Assembly (NCBI GenBank): GCA_023333565.1
Contig: JAJKFH010003493.1
Location: forward strand, 744,001-808,000
Origin: Puffinus mauretanicus
Lineage: Eukaryota > Chordata > Aves > Procellariiformes > Procellariidae
DNA: 64,000 nt
Direction of reading: 5' to 3'
Position 1 is the first letter of the stretch. Every line of letters starts with the position of its first letter. Both the position numbers and the translations under genes were made by a program. The notes under the pieces were generated by a model. The model was given only the letters and a program-made list of their open reading frames with translations. It was not told the DNA's origin and did not search any database. This document shows positions 13,658-28,044 of this stretch, in pieces.

Positions 13658-14608
13658 TTGGTAAATAATACGGCTAATATAAAAGGAGAGAATGTCAGAC
13701 AATTCAGCCTCAGAGGCCTCACTTTCACCATATGCAGAGACTTGGTGAAAGCAGCTGAAATACCCACGGCCAGTCCTGCTCACCGCTACAGCTGCGGTCC
13801 TGGCAGAGATGCCCCTCGTTCAGACTTCTTTGTGTCCACCCCATGCGTGCGTCCCCTCGACACTTCCCTACAACCTTTATTCCTCCTTTCCCACAGGGAA
13901 ACATGCCGGCAGCCTCCTGCCCTCGGCTGCTCCAGGCCAGCAGGACGTGGTAGCCCGACGGGCAGCGCTGCCGTGGGAAAGGCTTGCGCAGCGCCCCATT
14001 TAGCTTCCAAGCGCCTTCCTGCCAGCTCACTTCCCCTGCCTAACACCACTAGCTATAGCTTTCAAATGCCTCCCCTTCGTAATCACACCTCCTACTATTC
14101 TGAAGACTATTTTGTGGGAACGCCGAACATGTTTGCTGGCTCACTGGCCCCTAGCACACTGACTGCTCATTCAATAACATTCACACAAGACTGGAAAAGA
14201 CTTGTTATCCTCTTACTATCTGGCACTCCATTACTAGCTTACTACTGTTTCCCTCTGCAGTACAGGACCAAATTGGATGTCAGACGCAGAAAAATGCCAG
14301 CAAAAGCTCCGGTTCACAGTCAGGAACCAGTCACCAGACACAGTCCAAAACCAGACACACACTGGCACATTACCATTAACACAAGGTTTGCCATGAGTAA
14401 GCCCTTTGCCATTAATCTTTTTGTCAGTGAGGACAGGGAAAATAGGGTTATTGCAATATTTTTAAATATTTGCAAGGTGCTAACATCCTACAATGATGGC
14501 ATTAGTCAAAAACTTAGGCAGACACTGCGACAAACAGATTCTCCTGCTTCTGTGGCCAGGTCTTCTCAGGAGCAAATTGCCACAGAGATCACACAACCTA
14601 CAGTGTAA
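13658..14608 (+). other. Unusually long open reading frame (316 codons from TTG, 180 from the first ATG); coding status unknown
   Basis: This frame has no stop for 951 bases. The 13658 start is TTG. The first ATG in frame is at 14066, leaving 180 codons to the TAA at 14606. The translation shows no domain I recognise: the first half is Pro/Ala/Arg-rich in a GC- and CpG-richer patch (about 13730-14040), and the second half is of ordinary composition. A short hydrophobic segment (VILLLSGTPLLAYYCF) around residues 183-198 could be a single membrane span, but there is no neighbouring gene or clear promoter. It could be a chance frame, a decayed mobile-element fragment, or part of an unannotated transcript. 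Its length is uncommon for chance in AT-rich DNA, but the GC-rich half makes this less surprising. Confidence 0.3.
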
Positions 14609-14819
14609 TTGTCTCCTTGTTGTCTAAATATGCAGGCGAGGAAGGAAGGGATTAGGTCCGTACATCTGCCTGCTCACTAGCCAGCCTGCCACGCACATCC
14701 ACCATCCAGCCCCATTCTTCCCGCTGTCTGGTTCCGCGACTGACTGAGTTTCCCGGACTCAGCAGAGCCACATCAAATACACCTGGGGCACTCCTGCCGG
14801 TGGCTGAATTGTCAGCTAA

Positions 14820-15130
14820 AATGATCACCTGGCTGTCACCAAGAGCAACACAGGTAGGGCAAAGGGGAACAACCCAATACGCATGCTTTCAGTCAATATG
14901 GTAAACAGCTGACATATGGTAATTTTAAAGGGGTTGACACGCTGCAGCAATTATAAAAAGGCTGACACTCAGCTGAAAGAGCTGACAGTTGGAAGTTACG
15001 CCCTAGCGGAAAAGAGGAAAAATGAAAGCAAAATGTGACTGAACTGTTGTCTCGCATGCTCGTCTTTTGTTGACAATGTATTCGTAGGTATGAGAATTCA
15101 GCCCTTTCTTAAGAATGTCATCATCGGCTG
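14820..15130. promoter_or_regulatory. Candidate conserved regulatory element
   Basis: This block packs many developmental transcription-factor words. There are E-boxes CAGCTG at 14906-14911 and 14970-14975 and CATATG at 14913-14918, and MEIS/TGIF-type CTGTCA at 14833-14838. TGACA words recur near 14935, 14963 and 14983. TTGTTGACAA, an inverted SOX- or FOX-like pair, lies at 15067-15076. It has no repeat similarity and lies in what is probably intron 1 of the minus-strand gene. Individual words are common by chance, so this is a suggestion only. Confidence 0.3.
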
Positions 15131-18100
15131 CTGATAAAAAAGCAACCTGAGTCTATTACAGATGTGTTACTCTTCAAACTGATGCTCCTGCAGGAGGGGG
15201 AGGACAAAGCATTCTGCTCTTATAAATCTGTTGTGCAGGCTCTAGTATCAATAGCAACATTTGACATTGTTACGCATCCCTTCTACACAGAAAAAAAAAG
15301 AATAGTTGGAATTTGAAATATCACATTATAATGAAATACCTCTTTAAACCTATCACCCTAGGAAAATGCAAGTTTGCTGACGGTTTCAAATTTTAAATGT
15401 ATTTTCTTTTTAAAGTGCTTCAAACCATTGTTCAGTTATTATTCTAGCACTTTATATGGACTGTCTACTACCAAAAATAGACTCAGGTTAGATACAGTCT
15501 TTTAGGATATCACTTCCACAGCGCATTTGTTTCACTAAGCTCTAAGACTGTTTTTGATATAGTAGGAAATACAATTTTACGCTGTTGAAATATTATACTT
15601 AGTGCTACATGAACATATAAGTATATAGGTTTCATTGTAGCAGCAATGTTTAAATACATAGAGAGAGATGGTACTTCCCCCTTAAAAGCTCGAAATTGCA
15701 AGATCTGACCCTGCAAGTGTCCACACCTGACTGCAGGGAGTAATTTTATTTACAGTTGCATTCATTTTATACAATTGTCAGGTAATTCATATCAACTTTT
15801 GGAGTTTGAGTGCATCTGAAAACTCTGTGTAGATGCAGGGTTTTTTTTAAAAATCATCAAAGCATTTTCCGGCACAGAATCATACAAGAACAAAGTGCAA
15901 GATCTACGGCATTCTCCTGCTCCAAGGCAGGATAATTCCTAATCCCAAACAAAATCTTATCAAGGGTGTTTCTGTCTTTTCTGTGAAATAGAGTAAGATT
16001 TGGACTATGCATGTTCAGTAAAATTGTTATTTTAACAAACTTTAAACCCCCAGGTTTATTTCAAACCGCAACCTGTCCATGTTCCCTCCTTTTTCTTCAA
16101 ACGTGAAAATTATTCCCAAAATTATACTGGGCAAAACAGTTCTCTTACAACCTTGAAGAGCTTAATGCATAGAAGGGAGTTTCAATTTCCCATTCATGCT
16201 ATAGCATGTCCTTCTGCTAGGTGTGTAAATATAAGAATCCTTTGAACTCCTAGCACACTGACAACGCACATCCGACTACCTCATCTGAGCCTACTAATCC
16301 ACCTTCTTCTAGATTATTTTTAACAATCTGTACCTCTGCACTCCCTTCTGCACAGTTTCGACTCATAACAAGCTTTACTTGGTCATATATCATTTCAAGA
16401 CAGTAAAATATAACATGTTTTCTAACCTGCGAAAAAGTGGTGAACTTCCTTTGCAAGAAAGGTACAAAAACTTGTCCCTAGCCTACTATGAAGTAAAAAA
16501 TTAGATCTCAGCTTTAAAAATATTAGCATTTTCGAAGCACTTTTCCAAACTCTGTGTTTTTTAAATTTATTAACTTATTAGTCCTTTTGACCCTTGCACA
16601 TCTGGACTGATGCTAAAGTGCTAAAGCTGCTGTCAGAGAGATACAGTAATACTCATATCAAGGGTGTGGTCTCTGCCCTCTGTTCCCGAGTCCACAGGAG
16701 CATTGCCAGCACATGCTGGCACAGGTCTGGAAGGAGATCAGGAAAGGGGACAGTAAGAGACTACAGATCAGAGGTGACGCTTTGTCCCCCACTATGGCCA
16801 GTATTGCACTAGCATCCAGTTCCACCTGGACAGATAGAGTACCCAAAGAGTATTTCACCTATGGTGAATGTGCCCCCCGATACTTCAGAGCAAGCAATGG
16901 CCTGCCATACAAGCAGGTCCCATTCCCTCACGCTTGCTAACATCAGAGGAAGATGGATAAACTACCTTGTTCCTCTTTTCCTTAACTTTGCACTTAAAAT
17001 TTATCACTAGATCCCATTGCTGCATTTATGCATTTTCTATTGTTTGGCTGTTAAATGTGAATTTTATTATTTTTGCCTAACTGTTCCACATGTGCTTTTT
17101 CCCCAATACTTTTACCCACCATTATAATACAACAAATCTTGGTTGGAAGCAGAACTTAGTATTTTCTGCCTTTACTCTGCATGATACATATGCTTCCGTT
17201 TGTGCACAAAGTAGCTTGGTGCACAGTGCGTTTCTGTACTTATCATTTGGTACCTCACCTTTTAAATTCTTTGCAGTGATCTCCACACCACCTTTCAGAG
17301 GTCCTGACCCTGACTGCTGAAGTCCTGTACTCCTCCTCACAGTCTTCTGGGTAGCTGTAACAGTTTCTGCTGCAGCATTAGAATGGAACCCACGATGTAC
17401 GACAAGGCGAGGACCACACTGCATGCTGAGACTATTCATACCACAGAACTGTGTGTCAACAGGTGCAATTGCTCTGACCTGCATCTTAAAAATAGCAAAA
17501 GTTCTACCTATGACAGATTCATCTATAATTTTCCTTTGCGTAGGTGAGAAACAAGTCACCTGTATCAGCAAATAAGAGAGTAACGCTTTAGGCACCTGTT
17601 AACTGTTGTATCACTACGTCTTCCTGCTCCTAGTTCTTAATAACATGCAGTACATAATACATAAGCACCTGTTATCTATGGTTATCTAATTTTAATGGCT
17701 CCGGTCTCTTCCAGTTATTACCATCAGATGGGGACGTATGACTAAGAGGTGTCACGATATGATCATAGGTAACATGCACAGACACTTGTGAAATGCAGAC
17801 TGGCACTGCAGAATGACATCTTTCCACGGGCTTTACTTGCACCTGCAGACAATATGGGCGTTACGGATAGTTCTGAGCCACCAGGAATAAAGCCACAGTC
17901 CATGGGGTAGTGTGATCTAACAGATACCCTGTTGTGAAGATGTAAGTCTAACTCTAAAACAATAGCAGTTAGGTATAATTGTGACTGCATTACTTGACCA
18001 GTTAGTAAGAAAGACCTTAGCAACTGTTCCGCATGCAACAGCATGTAAAAGGATATGACTATGAAACACTGCCTAAAGAGAGAAAGTTGATGAGTCTTAC

Positions 18101-21100
18101 CAACAGGTGGAACATGCACAGCAGAGACTAGACCAGACAGAGAAGCCAGAGCCTTGTTCTTGCCCTGAGCCACACTTCCCAGCGCTGGGTGATTCCAGTT
18201 CTAATGTAGGTCTGGCTGATTATCTCATGACAGTCCTATGGTATGACCCTTCTTGTAAAGATTCCCTGAGCCACACTGACCTTGATCGCCTCTGACTCCC
18301 CAGCATCCACATGGCTTCTCTTAGAATTGATTCATCATTTATTTATCTTCTGCACAGGGTGTGTCCTCTTGACAAGTTCAAGCAGCAGCACGTTTGGTCC
18401 CCATTTTAAGGTCTAACAAGGCTATGCTTTGCATAAGACCACAATAGCAGGCGACAGTAAGCTTCCACCGCATTAGCCACCTCCCTACTGTGGGAGGCAG
18501 ATAAAGTCAGGTTCAGGATGAATGTCCGACCCTTCGTTACTGCCTTGCTCCTCCTGGTCTCTTGAAAACCTATACAACTTTCCTTCCCATTAAGCTTGCT
18601 GGTTTCCTCCCTTCTCCCTCTGGAAACATATTCATGGCCTCCTCCAAACTTAAGCGTTCTCTGTTTAAACAAAAATTTCCCCAAGTGCACAACAGGCACG
18701 CTTTAACTGCACACGCTTAAGTGGCTACAGAACATCTGTGGATGTCTGTCTTTGAGGTCACGCCAGCAAGCTCACCATTTCCCTGCGTCCATCTTAACAG
18801 CCATCTGATAATGGTGTGCCGTTTCCTGCGTCACACTGCGTGTGCATGGCTGTAGATGACAGTGGGATGGTGGCTGCTCTGCTTAAGGCAGAAGTCAGTT
18901 TATCACTTGGAAATTTCAGCATGTCCCCCTGACACGGTAAAGTTGAAACGTGCTTCCAGTTACAAATCAGTTCAAACAGATGCACACACACACACTTCTC
19001 GTTCCCTAAAACTGGACTGATCTTCCTGAGATCACTTATTAGATCAGGGAAAATTTAGTCTAAGAGCACATCATATGGGAGTCATGGGAGAAATAAGACA
19101 GGACAAAAAATGGGGACTGTTTCACTTCTAAGATCTTTGGGGATATCCTTTCTAGCCTGTCATATCTCAAACCCAACTAACCTAAATATTATCGTATCTG
19201 TTGGCTTTGGCAAGGACTCACTGTTGCCTTTTATTAGACATGAAGCAATAGGTGGGAGAGAGCGAGCCAATTAATTATTAAAAGTGGCTTTCACATACTT
19301 TGAAAGTCTGCATGTCCTCGAAGCACACTCAATAAAGTTAACAAGGCTAACCAGGGCACTGTATAATGTCTGTGAAGCCTAGATAGGCGTTTTGCGAACT
19401 CTGCGAGATTCTGTTATGTGCTTCCTCAACTCCACATGGACCCAATACACACTTCATAAAGTTCTTTCGTCTCAAAATACTAACCTTACAAACTCCTTCC
19501 TTCCAGTCCTACTCAAAAGTTGCTGTTTTCAATTAGCTTTCCAGCAAGGACTCCCTCTCTGCCCTCCGTGCCACTCCCTTTCACTCTTAATTCACCTTAA
19601 GAGCGGAAGTTATTTACATCCTACCCCCACATAACATGCTCACCTGCCCCTCTGTGAGGACTTGCAGTTATCCTTCCCGTGTTATGTCTGATTCACATGG
19701 TAACTGCCTCAAGGCAATAACGTACTCTTTTTGAATTCTCAGCAAAGCACAATGCATATTTATTATACTATAGCTAATATCAAATTACTACTAAATATAA
19801 CAGCTCCAACAATTATCTTTGGTAGATACTAGCCCTTTAACTCCCTTTCCACAAAGACTTATCCTGAGCATGTTAGTTTGGATCCAAAAAGAGATTTTCT
19901 GCTATGGGCTCCTGCAAATGAGTATAGACTCAGTAATAACCTCAGTGAGAGAACCATCATTAGTTAACAGTGAAGAAGAGGCGTCAATGGTGCTCGAGGC
20001 ACTTGCTGAAATCAATTAACATGGACCCTACGCTAACGGAACAGGCACAGGTTCCACACCACTCTATTTTCATTCTCCAGTCAATGATAACAATCCTTTG
20101 CAGATGGTCTAGAACTAAATGGGGAAATACTCATTTTAGCTCCCTGCAATATTTTCAGTTATTGATCACACTTTCACTTTGAACAACTTGTGTAGAGTAT
20201 CTTTTCAGAAAGAATAAACTCTGAAACTATAGGCCAAGGTGTTCAATGGAATGAACTCAGAAGCCAGGGAACAGTAGGTATATTAACCAAGCTTTGGGGC
20301 TTGAGTCTGTAATTTTTATTCACCCAACACTTGTTTTTCAGTCAAGGAAACTATTTCTATTCTGCTTCTGTAACAAGATTGGTCTTCACTTAATAGAATG
20401 TATAATGAAAATAACAGCTGTATTTAAACACATGGCAGAAGCCATTAGGCATGGAAGAATTACTCTTTTTCTAGTAAATCAGGGCTGTCTAACAAATTTT
20501 ATACATGACTGTCCTTGTCCATACTATGAGCCAAATTGTGTCTTGTTTTATCCCAGTTAAGATGCACTGGTTACTATACTTCCTGGAACAATTCATAGCT
20601 CTTATAGCCCTTATAGCTCAGAATGCTATGATGTGGGGAAACGAAACAAAACAGAAGTTTTTGTTATAGACAGGGAAGAATTCCAGAGCCATGGAGAAAG
20701 GATGAGGAGTGAGGAAGGAAAGAAACTACTGTAGAATACTTAATATCTGTTATATCTTTCATATTTGTCCTTTTTTCTTCTACATGTTTAAACATCACAT
20801 TAGAAGCTGATCTGAGCACTACTTTCATGGAAATTATTATCAGTGCTCCTGTTGTCATTTTTTCCTATTTACAGCTGCATTCCCATTTTCTTTACTATTT
20901 GGGTATTTTCTGAGACAAGTTGTTAGAAACTAATAACAACTGGGAAACTACTGGGACTGTGCAACTTTTTATACCCTTACTGGATAATTACTACTGGCAG
21001 CTAGTCAGTACAGAAATCCACCTAGCACAAGCTGCTGGGAAATAATCCCAGCCACTATGCAAGCGGCATGGCTACAGCCAGGCAGAGAACAACCAAATAT

Positions 21101-24100
21101 GGAACCAAACAAAAACTGAACCACTTCACACATCAGTAACTATACTTCCCTCTTAGCTCCGAGCAATTAAGTAAACCTTAACCTCAGTATAGTAAGAACT
21201 ACTGTGCCGTAAGGGTGCAGTACGGCACCATAGGCTTTTACCACAGATAGAGATGGGCTAAAAACACTGTGAGCATCTAGCAAAACACTGGGAATAGCAT
21301 GCAACAACATGGGTATTGTTCTTTTCTAGCTTCATTGATTACCCATTGTTTGAAGCCTCAGATTCGTTACAAGCTGGCACTCAACCCTTGGACAGGAATT
21401 CCTGTGAATACTGGGCTTTTGAGAACAAGCTCTGCATTAGTGAGAAGGATATGCCATGCACTGGCCAAGCTCTGGGCTGTCATGTGCAGTCCAGAACAGG
21501 ACTGCTTTCCAGTCTCAGCACATAGGCACAAACACATACACTACATCTGAGTCAAGGCAATGTCCCAAATGCTCAAGAGGAGATAACAATGCCCTTTTCA
21601 GTGCTGCATCTTCCTCCGGGTAGGAATCCTCGCAACCCTTCTGCAGCCAAGACAAATTTGCCTTTAGCCAGAGAGCCAGTTCTGTGTCTTCTGCATACAA
21701 AATTTGTGGTTGGGTTTCCGATGACTCAAGAGTGTTGTTTAGCTCCCACCCATGATGTTCATTGTTTATGTCCCTGAATTTGTTACCTAATCAACTACAT
21801 ATGCACTTAATTTCACTTTGTAATAACTATAAGTAGTACTTACTTTTCACAAAATCTCTGCATTACAATAAATATTTCTGTTTACCCCAGGAACCAGTCA
21901 GAGTGTGACCAGCTTTTCAAGCTTCATCCACTTATTGATCAGTTGGTTGAAAAATTTAAACAGCTGTTCGCTCTTTACCAAAACATTTCTCGTGCAATTT
22001 ATTTAAGGGGAGAACTATTTTAAATAGCGTATTCTTCATTCAGAAGTTTCAGTATTGGGTAAGATTTTAAAGAATCATTCATATGCACTATCATGTATGG
22101 TGTTTTAGTACAGACACAGGCAAAGTGCAGAAGTCAGTTCCTCCCTCTCCAACTTTATGCTTTAACTCTAACATAAAACCAGTGTTAGACCTCATTCTCC
22201 ACATTCCAGATTCTCAATATGCCACCTGAAAATAAATACATTTTAAATGTGTATTTACTCTACTTAAAGTAAGATTCTTTCCCATATCAGTAAAAGGAAT
22301 TCTCAGAATATTAGATAAAAAGTGATTTTGGAGCTACGAAAATTACAAGGCCTGATTCCCAATATTTCTTCTCCCTATGGATTCTCTGATGTCTAATAAA
22401 ATATGAGTTTATTAGTCTTGCCTGCAGTTGAGGTACTAACAGTTTCTCTCTTTCTCTCTAATTCCTTTCATCCGCTTATTTTTGTAATAAAGGCACAATC
22501 CTAGGTTCGTCTAAGGATTCTCTCACTAGAAGGCAAGAGAAGTGTGAGAGGCAGAGTACATCAAATGCATGGAAATGCAGAAGTAGACCTGCCTGCAAAG
22601 CAAGGATCTCAGTTCACAGTGAATTTACTCTTTTTGATTTTTTTTAACCAGATTTTTTTTTTAATTCTCCTCAAAGCAGATGGCCCCTGGGCCTTGCTTA
22701 TTGAAACAGATTAATGGCATTGTTAATAGCTTTGCTGCCCACAGCAGCCACAGAAAGGACCAAAACCTCCCTTCCAGAGGCACCTGCCAGGCACTGTGGC
22801 TCTGGGCCGCCATTCCAGGCAGATGCGTCTGGGAGCCTCCCCACGCTGCCGTGAATTAGAGCCTGCCCCGGAGCTGTGACCCGGGAGTCTGCAGGAGAAA
22901 GACCCAAATATGAGGGACTCAGCATGTCCTGGGTCTGTGGCTTTGGGACAGACTTACTACCTAGACAGCCACCAGGCTCTGGGAACTCTGGAAGAACAGG
23001 GTGCTAGCACAGAATAAACTTTTTTTCAGACCATTTCATGAGAAAGACACTGAACTATGCAGATCAATACCAGTATCATGATGGCCCACAGCACAGTAAG
23101 GAGCAGCTTACGAATGAAGTGAACCTGAAAAAGACAGAGTTGGTGTTGCTGGGCTGAGGAACGATTTCTGAAACATTCTTAGCAATGAGTTAGAGAAAGA
23201 CCCATTATTCTCCAGCTCTGTCCACACTTTAAAGATACACTGGAATTTCTGTCTGACATCAAACTCTCAGAATAGCAACAGCCGCAAGTAAAATTTTCTG
23301 CCATCTCTGGGTGGGTAAGAATTTGTCCATCCAGGCAGACAATGGCCTGACCTTGACTATTCATGCCTGCATTACATCTTGGCAAGACCACAGCCCATGA
23401 TACACCTGGCACAAAGCCTTCAGTACTTGGAAACTCCAGCTAATACAAGGTGTTGCATTTTCCGCGATTATCAGGAGAAGCTGCTACCATGAGCAACTGG
23501 TAGTGTGGTCTATCTTTGCTTTCTTTGTCCCACAAGCTCCAGACTTGTTCCCCTTATCCACTACTGATTTCAGTTTCAGCTTTTGGATCTTAACTTCAAG
23601 TCACTCAATGGGCTGGGTCCACGTTATCTGAAAAAGCACCTAAACCTCCATAAAGAAGACAGTAGTTGACAGCTACTCTCCTGTGCACAGTGGAACTGCT
23701 TAAGGTAAGACAAGCACATCTGACCTGAGACTGGAGTGATCCGCCCCCAAAAAGAAACTTCCCACCATCTGCTTCAAGCATAAACTGCATTTCTTAGGCC
23801 TTCTCTTCTCTAAATGTAAACACATGGTAACATACGGCTTTTCAAACCAAACAAAACTAAATACATAAAAGAAATTATTAAAAAAGAATTGCCCCCCAAG
23901 AGTCTTCCACTCTTCCTGACCTACCGCTTGTGGAGGATGAGTGAACAACTACCATATTGTCGACAGCAGTAATCCTGTAAATACACTAGTGGAAGGCTTT
24001 CAGAGACTAACGATTAGATCAGACCACGTGTACAGCAGAACAGAATTCCCAAGTCAATACCAAGAGTGTTTCCCCAAAGCACTCAGCTTTTCCCCTCTAG

Positions 24101-27100
24101 AAGCTCACACCTGGGTACCACTCTCGCACAGCAATATCACAGGCGAGAATTCTGGGAAATGACATACAAATAAGCCCACAAAACACTTCAGCTCTCTTAC
24201 ATGAAACAGTGGCAAACTGTTTTTGAACCAGAATACAATGTACCCAGCCCAGATAGGCTTGCTTTTGCTGTAACCTTGGTGTGCTTTCCATGTAAATACA
24301 CAGAAGGTTCTTCACCTTGGAGCTATTTCACAGGGTTTTTTGTATCTATCTAGACTGTAGGTATAAAGTGAAAGCTCTGGGTGTGCTTGTAGATCATTTG
24401 TGCTAAATGATTTGTGCAAACCTCAGATATACAGAGGTTTTCCTCAGCAGAAAACAAAATAAAATGCTCTTATTTGGGTGGGCAACATTACATTACCAAA
24501 TCCACACCTAGGACCAACTTTTGGAGGGCTACACAATACTTTGGAAAATGGAAACACTGTAACACACTGGCTGTAGCTAAGGGCTTGAAAGTCCTAACTC
24601 AGGAAACCACCCCTGGGAAAATTCTGGTCATAATGTCAGCAGTGGCAAATGTCACCCATAGTCACCAACCTGCAAAGGAATTGCAGAGTTGCCTTCAACT
24701 CTCAAAGTGCTCCCTACACCGATCCTTGCGAAGATGCTATCGCTCCAATATAAGCTGGAAAGAATCCTCGGTAAAATTTATGGGCCTGCATCCCCTTGCA
24801 CCAAGTCACGGAGTGGCAAGACGGTGTGACAGCCCACCCACACAACCTGTCACAGGCTTCAGCTGCACCTCCAGCCGGGCATAAACAGCCAGGATTGCAT
24901 GTTGTTCTCTCCCCCAGTCACCCACTTTGCCATACTGGAGAATGTCAACATGCTGCTGTATATAGGGTTAGACCTACATGCTTTTAGCTAAAATAACAGA
25001 AAACATTGTAGGAGTGTTGAAAAATATTTTCTGATATGTTTTGCTTTAAGAGAAAAACTAGTATCCTTATAGAGTCAACCGCCTTCTAAATCTTACACAC
25101 TACTATTTCTGCTTAATTTTCTCCCACCCAAACGGCAACTGTGCTTTAAAGCACCAAGTACTGTATACTTAATAAATTATGAAGTCAATCTTCATCATTT
25201 CTCTCCTCATACATTGGTCAGAGATGGTTTCATCACAGAAGGATATATGGGAGGTAACCTAAGTCTTCCTCCAACAATGCACTTAAGCATACACTTCAGC
25301 ATGTCAGCATCCCAGCTGAAGACAGTGGGATATATTTCAAGTTATGCCGTGTGTTTTATTGAAGTTCAAAGACAAATAAAAAATGAACATACAGCAGAAA
25401 AAAACTCCAATATCCATATAATTGACACTATGGTAGTACCTTCTACCGAAATTCCACAGAATTAGGAAAATACTTTCTTTGGTTAATTCAGCAATATTCC
25501 TTTTGGATGCAGTGACAAAAAATAGCTTTATTAAAGCGTAAATTTCACCCAGCTCCATTTAGATGGAAGCAAAACTCTTTTTACCTCCAGTGGAAATGGA
25601 GCTCAATGATAAAATAGAAGACTTTCTATAATTGACGCGTGACCCCAAAAAGCAAGTCCTGACAGTGGAATCATGAGATGTTGTAAAATCTTAATATTTA
25701 GATATTCATAAGTATACATGTGTCAGGAAATCAGGTTCTAATGTCCTTTACAATTTCCACGTAGAGTGCTTACACTTCTAGGATGTATCAGTGTGCCTCT
25801 GACATTTGTTTAAGGGTCAAATAAACAATGGTACTGTTATTTCAATCCATTTAGAAAGTTCTTAGTTGATGTTTCCAGCAATACCTGGGTTTTGTTTTGT
25901 GGTTGGAAGGTTTTTTCCACAATAGTATTGGATTATACTGTCGCTTTATTGGGTTTTCCCCTTCTCATCACATTTCTGGTGCCACTATTTTACCAGATAT
26001 CTGAAATACTTCTGCACTAATAAGAAGTACTGGTTGTCCTGGGACAGCATCCAGAAAAGATACATACATTTAGGGAGGTTTGAAATATCACAGCACTTCC
26101 CGAAAATACAAGCTAGTCATTGCAACCACCTTGGCAATGGCAAGCCTGGAAAAGCTGAGAGTGGATTAAAAAAAAGGAATATATCACAGTACTTTAGCAT
26201 GGCTACAACTAGGACAGAAAAAGGTAGTATTTTTGTTTCTATGTCCAGAAATTGCTGGCAAATACAGAATAAAACAGTGCAATACCGAGTTATCTAAACA
26301 CGTTAATTAGCCATGCCATAGAGAATCCGGTCTTCTCTAGTGTTCATTCACCTTCAGTCACACCTTGTCTGCCTTCCTCATGCCCATGATTGGTAAAACA
26401 TTAGACAGACTGTGCGGCACATCAGAAAGTAACTATTGAGCATGGATTTCTGCTGATGGCAGCGTTTTTAAATGCTCAAGGCACTTGGCACAACCAACCC
26501 GTGTAAATGGCAACCTTGGGCTCTACATTTTAATTATTTTTAAATAAAAGCATTTTAACTTCCGGTAAGTAACATGATGCAAGGAAAGGGATCCTAGAAA
26601 CAATCACACACACACAAATCATTTAGCTAGGTACAGTAACACACAGTCACGACAGAATGAAATATTCATAAAGTCCAGGAGATGAAATTCTGTGTCCCTC
26701 TATCACAATATGTAAACCACCAGTTATCATTTTAAAAATAAAGCCCTTGTATCCACCTTATTAAGCTGTACAGGCCCTGTTAAAATGATCAGTCGTTGAT
26801 ATTCTCTTTTAATTAAAACAATAGGACAGATTTTACCAAACAGTAACAAACCTAAAAGTATCGGAGGTAAATACTACAAACTCGGTATCTCCAGTTAGGG
26901 ATACCATTTTTTCAAAACACCTTGTATTTCTCATGATAATTGCAACTCTAGTCATGCAAATACATGGTGTGACATAGTTGTTGCATTAATTTATTGCATC
27001 GCTGGTTTACATTCCTTCATTGTGTTACTGTTCTCTTACACATTTCTAACAAAACCAAACTATAGTAAAACTAGTTGAAGAAACACAGCTCAAATCCAGT

Positions 27101-27539
27101 ACACGGCAACATTTCTTCTTTTCATTTACGCTAGGATTACAATCTGTTTTGGGGTACCCGTCCATTCAGAGAATTATTCGGATTTCGATAAAATATAAAC
27201 GGATGTGTTTTACAGCCTGGCACACACGGATCGCTCCTTGCAACAATCACCCTATTACGATGAAACTTACACATTTATCAGTCTCTGTCGATTACAGACC
27301 TACAAACACAGCAGAATTCGTCGGCTTCAGTTTGGTAAACCCATGCCGAGAAAAATGAATGGAAATGAAGACCGTGCCCACAGACAAAAGCACTGATCAA
27401 TGCACTCCGCTGACATTCTCTTCACGGCAACCTTTTTCCACCCCATCCTCCCTACTTTCCGATTCTTCCAGCAGCAGGCATATCCGCACTAAAGGATGCG
27501 ATCTGACCCATTTCTCGCTGAACTCCGTCACCCACAGGT
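15131..27539. other. Long non-coding stretch, probably first intron
   Basis: About 12.4 kb with no recognisable CR1, LTR or SINE copy, which is sparse even for a bird. GC-richer patches lie near 16650-16930, 18100-18300 and 22730-22930. The longest frames (17122-17595 minus, starting at GTG; 24414-24884 plus) resemble no protein family I know and lack convincing splice context. Sequence close to the CpG island (about 26.8-27.5 kb) is complex and not repetitive. Confidence 0.6.
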
Positions 27540-28044
27540 TTTCACTCGGCAGCGAGCGGCCGTCCCCCGCTCCACAATGACACAGCAGGGCTGGAGGGAC
27601 ACGGCGCCCGGGCTCCTTCCCCCAGGTGACTCGCCCCTCGCCGCGGGGTGACAACCGAGGCGAGGGCAGGGGAGCGGCGGCCCTGCCGGCACCGGCCCCT
27701 CGAAGTGAGGTAAACTTTCGTGGCGGCACCTGGGCCACCGCCCGCCGCGCCGCTCCCGCAGGGCGGGCGGAACAATGCCCGGCGCCCCGGGCCCCGCGGC
27801 GGCGGCGGCCCCGCGCCTCCCCGCCCCGCCGCCCCCGTGTCCTCAGACAACCTCCGCCGCCGGCCCCCCGCCTCCCGCCGCCGCGCTGACAAAGGGCGGC
27901 GCGGGGCTGCCCGCGGCGGCGCGGCCGCGGCCGGGCGGGAGCGGGCCCGCCGCCCCCGCCCGCCCGCCCCGCCGAGCGCGGCCCCGGGCAGCCGGCCCCT
28001 CCGGCGGGCGCGGCGCCGGCCGGCCGGCGGCGGAGCGGACCTAC

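Noticed and set aside
17258..17275. Acceptor-like TTTTAAATTCTTTGCAG on the plus strand
   Set aside because: No plausible coding frame or donor follows; single acceptor-like words are common in AT-rich introns.
24414..24884. 156-codon plus-strand frame
   Set aside because: Ordinary composition, no recognisable motif, no flanking splice pair.
27397..28044. Continuation of the minus-strand frame for about 215 more codons beyond the donor
   Set aside because: Its translation is Arg/Ala/Gly/Pro low-complexity sequence dictated by the CpG island, and a strong donor ends the plausible exon at 28045; GC-rich DNA lacks stop codons in several frames at once.
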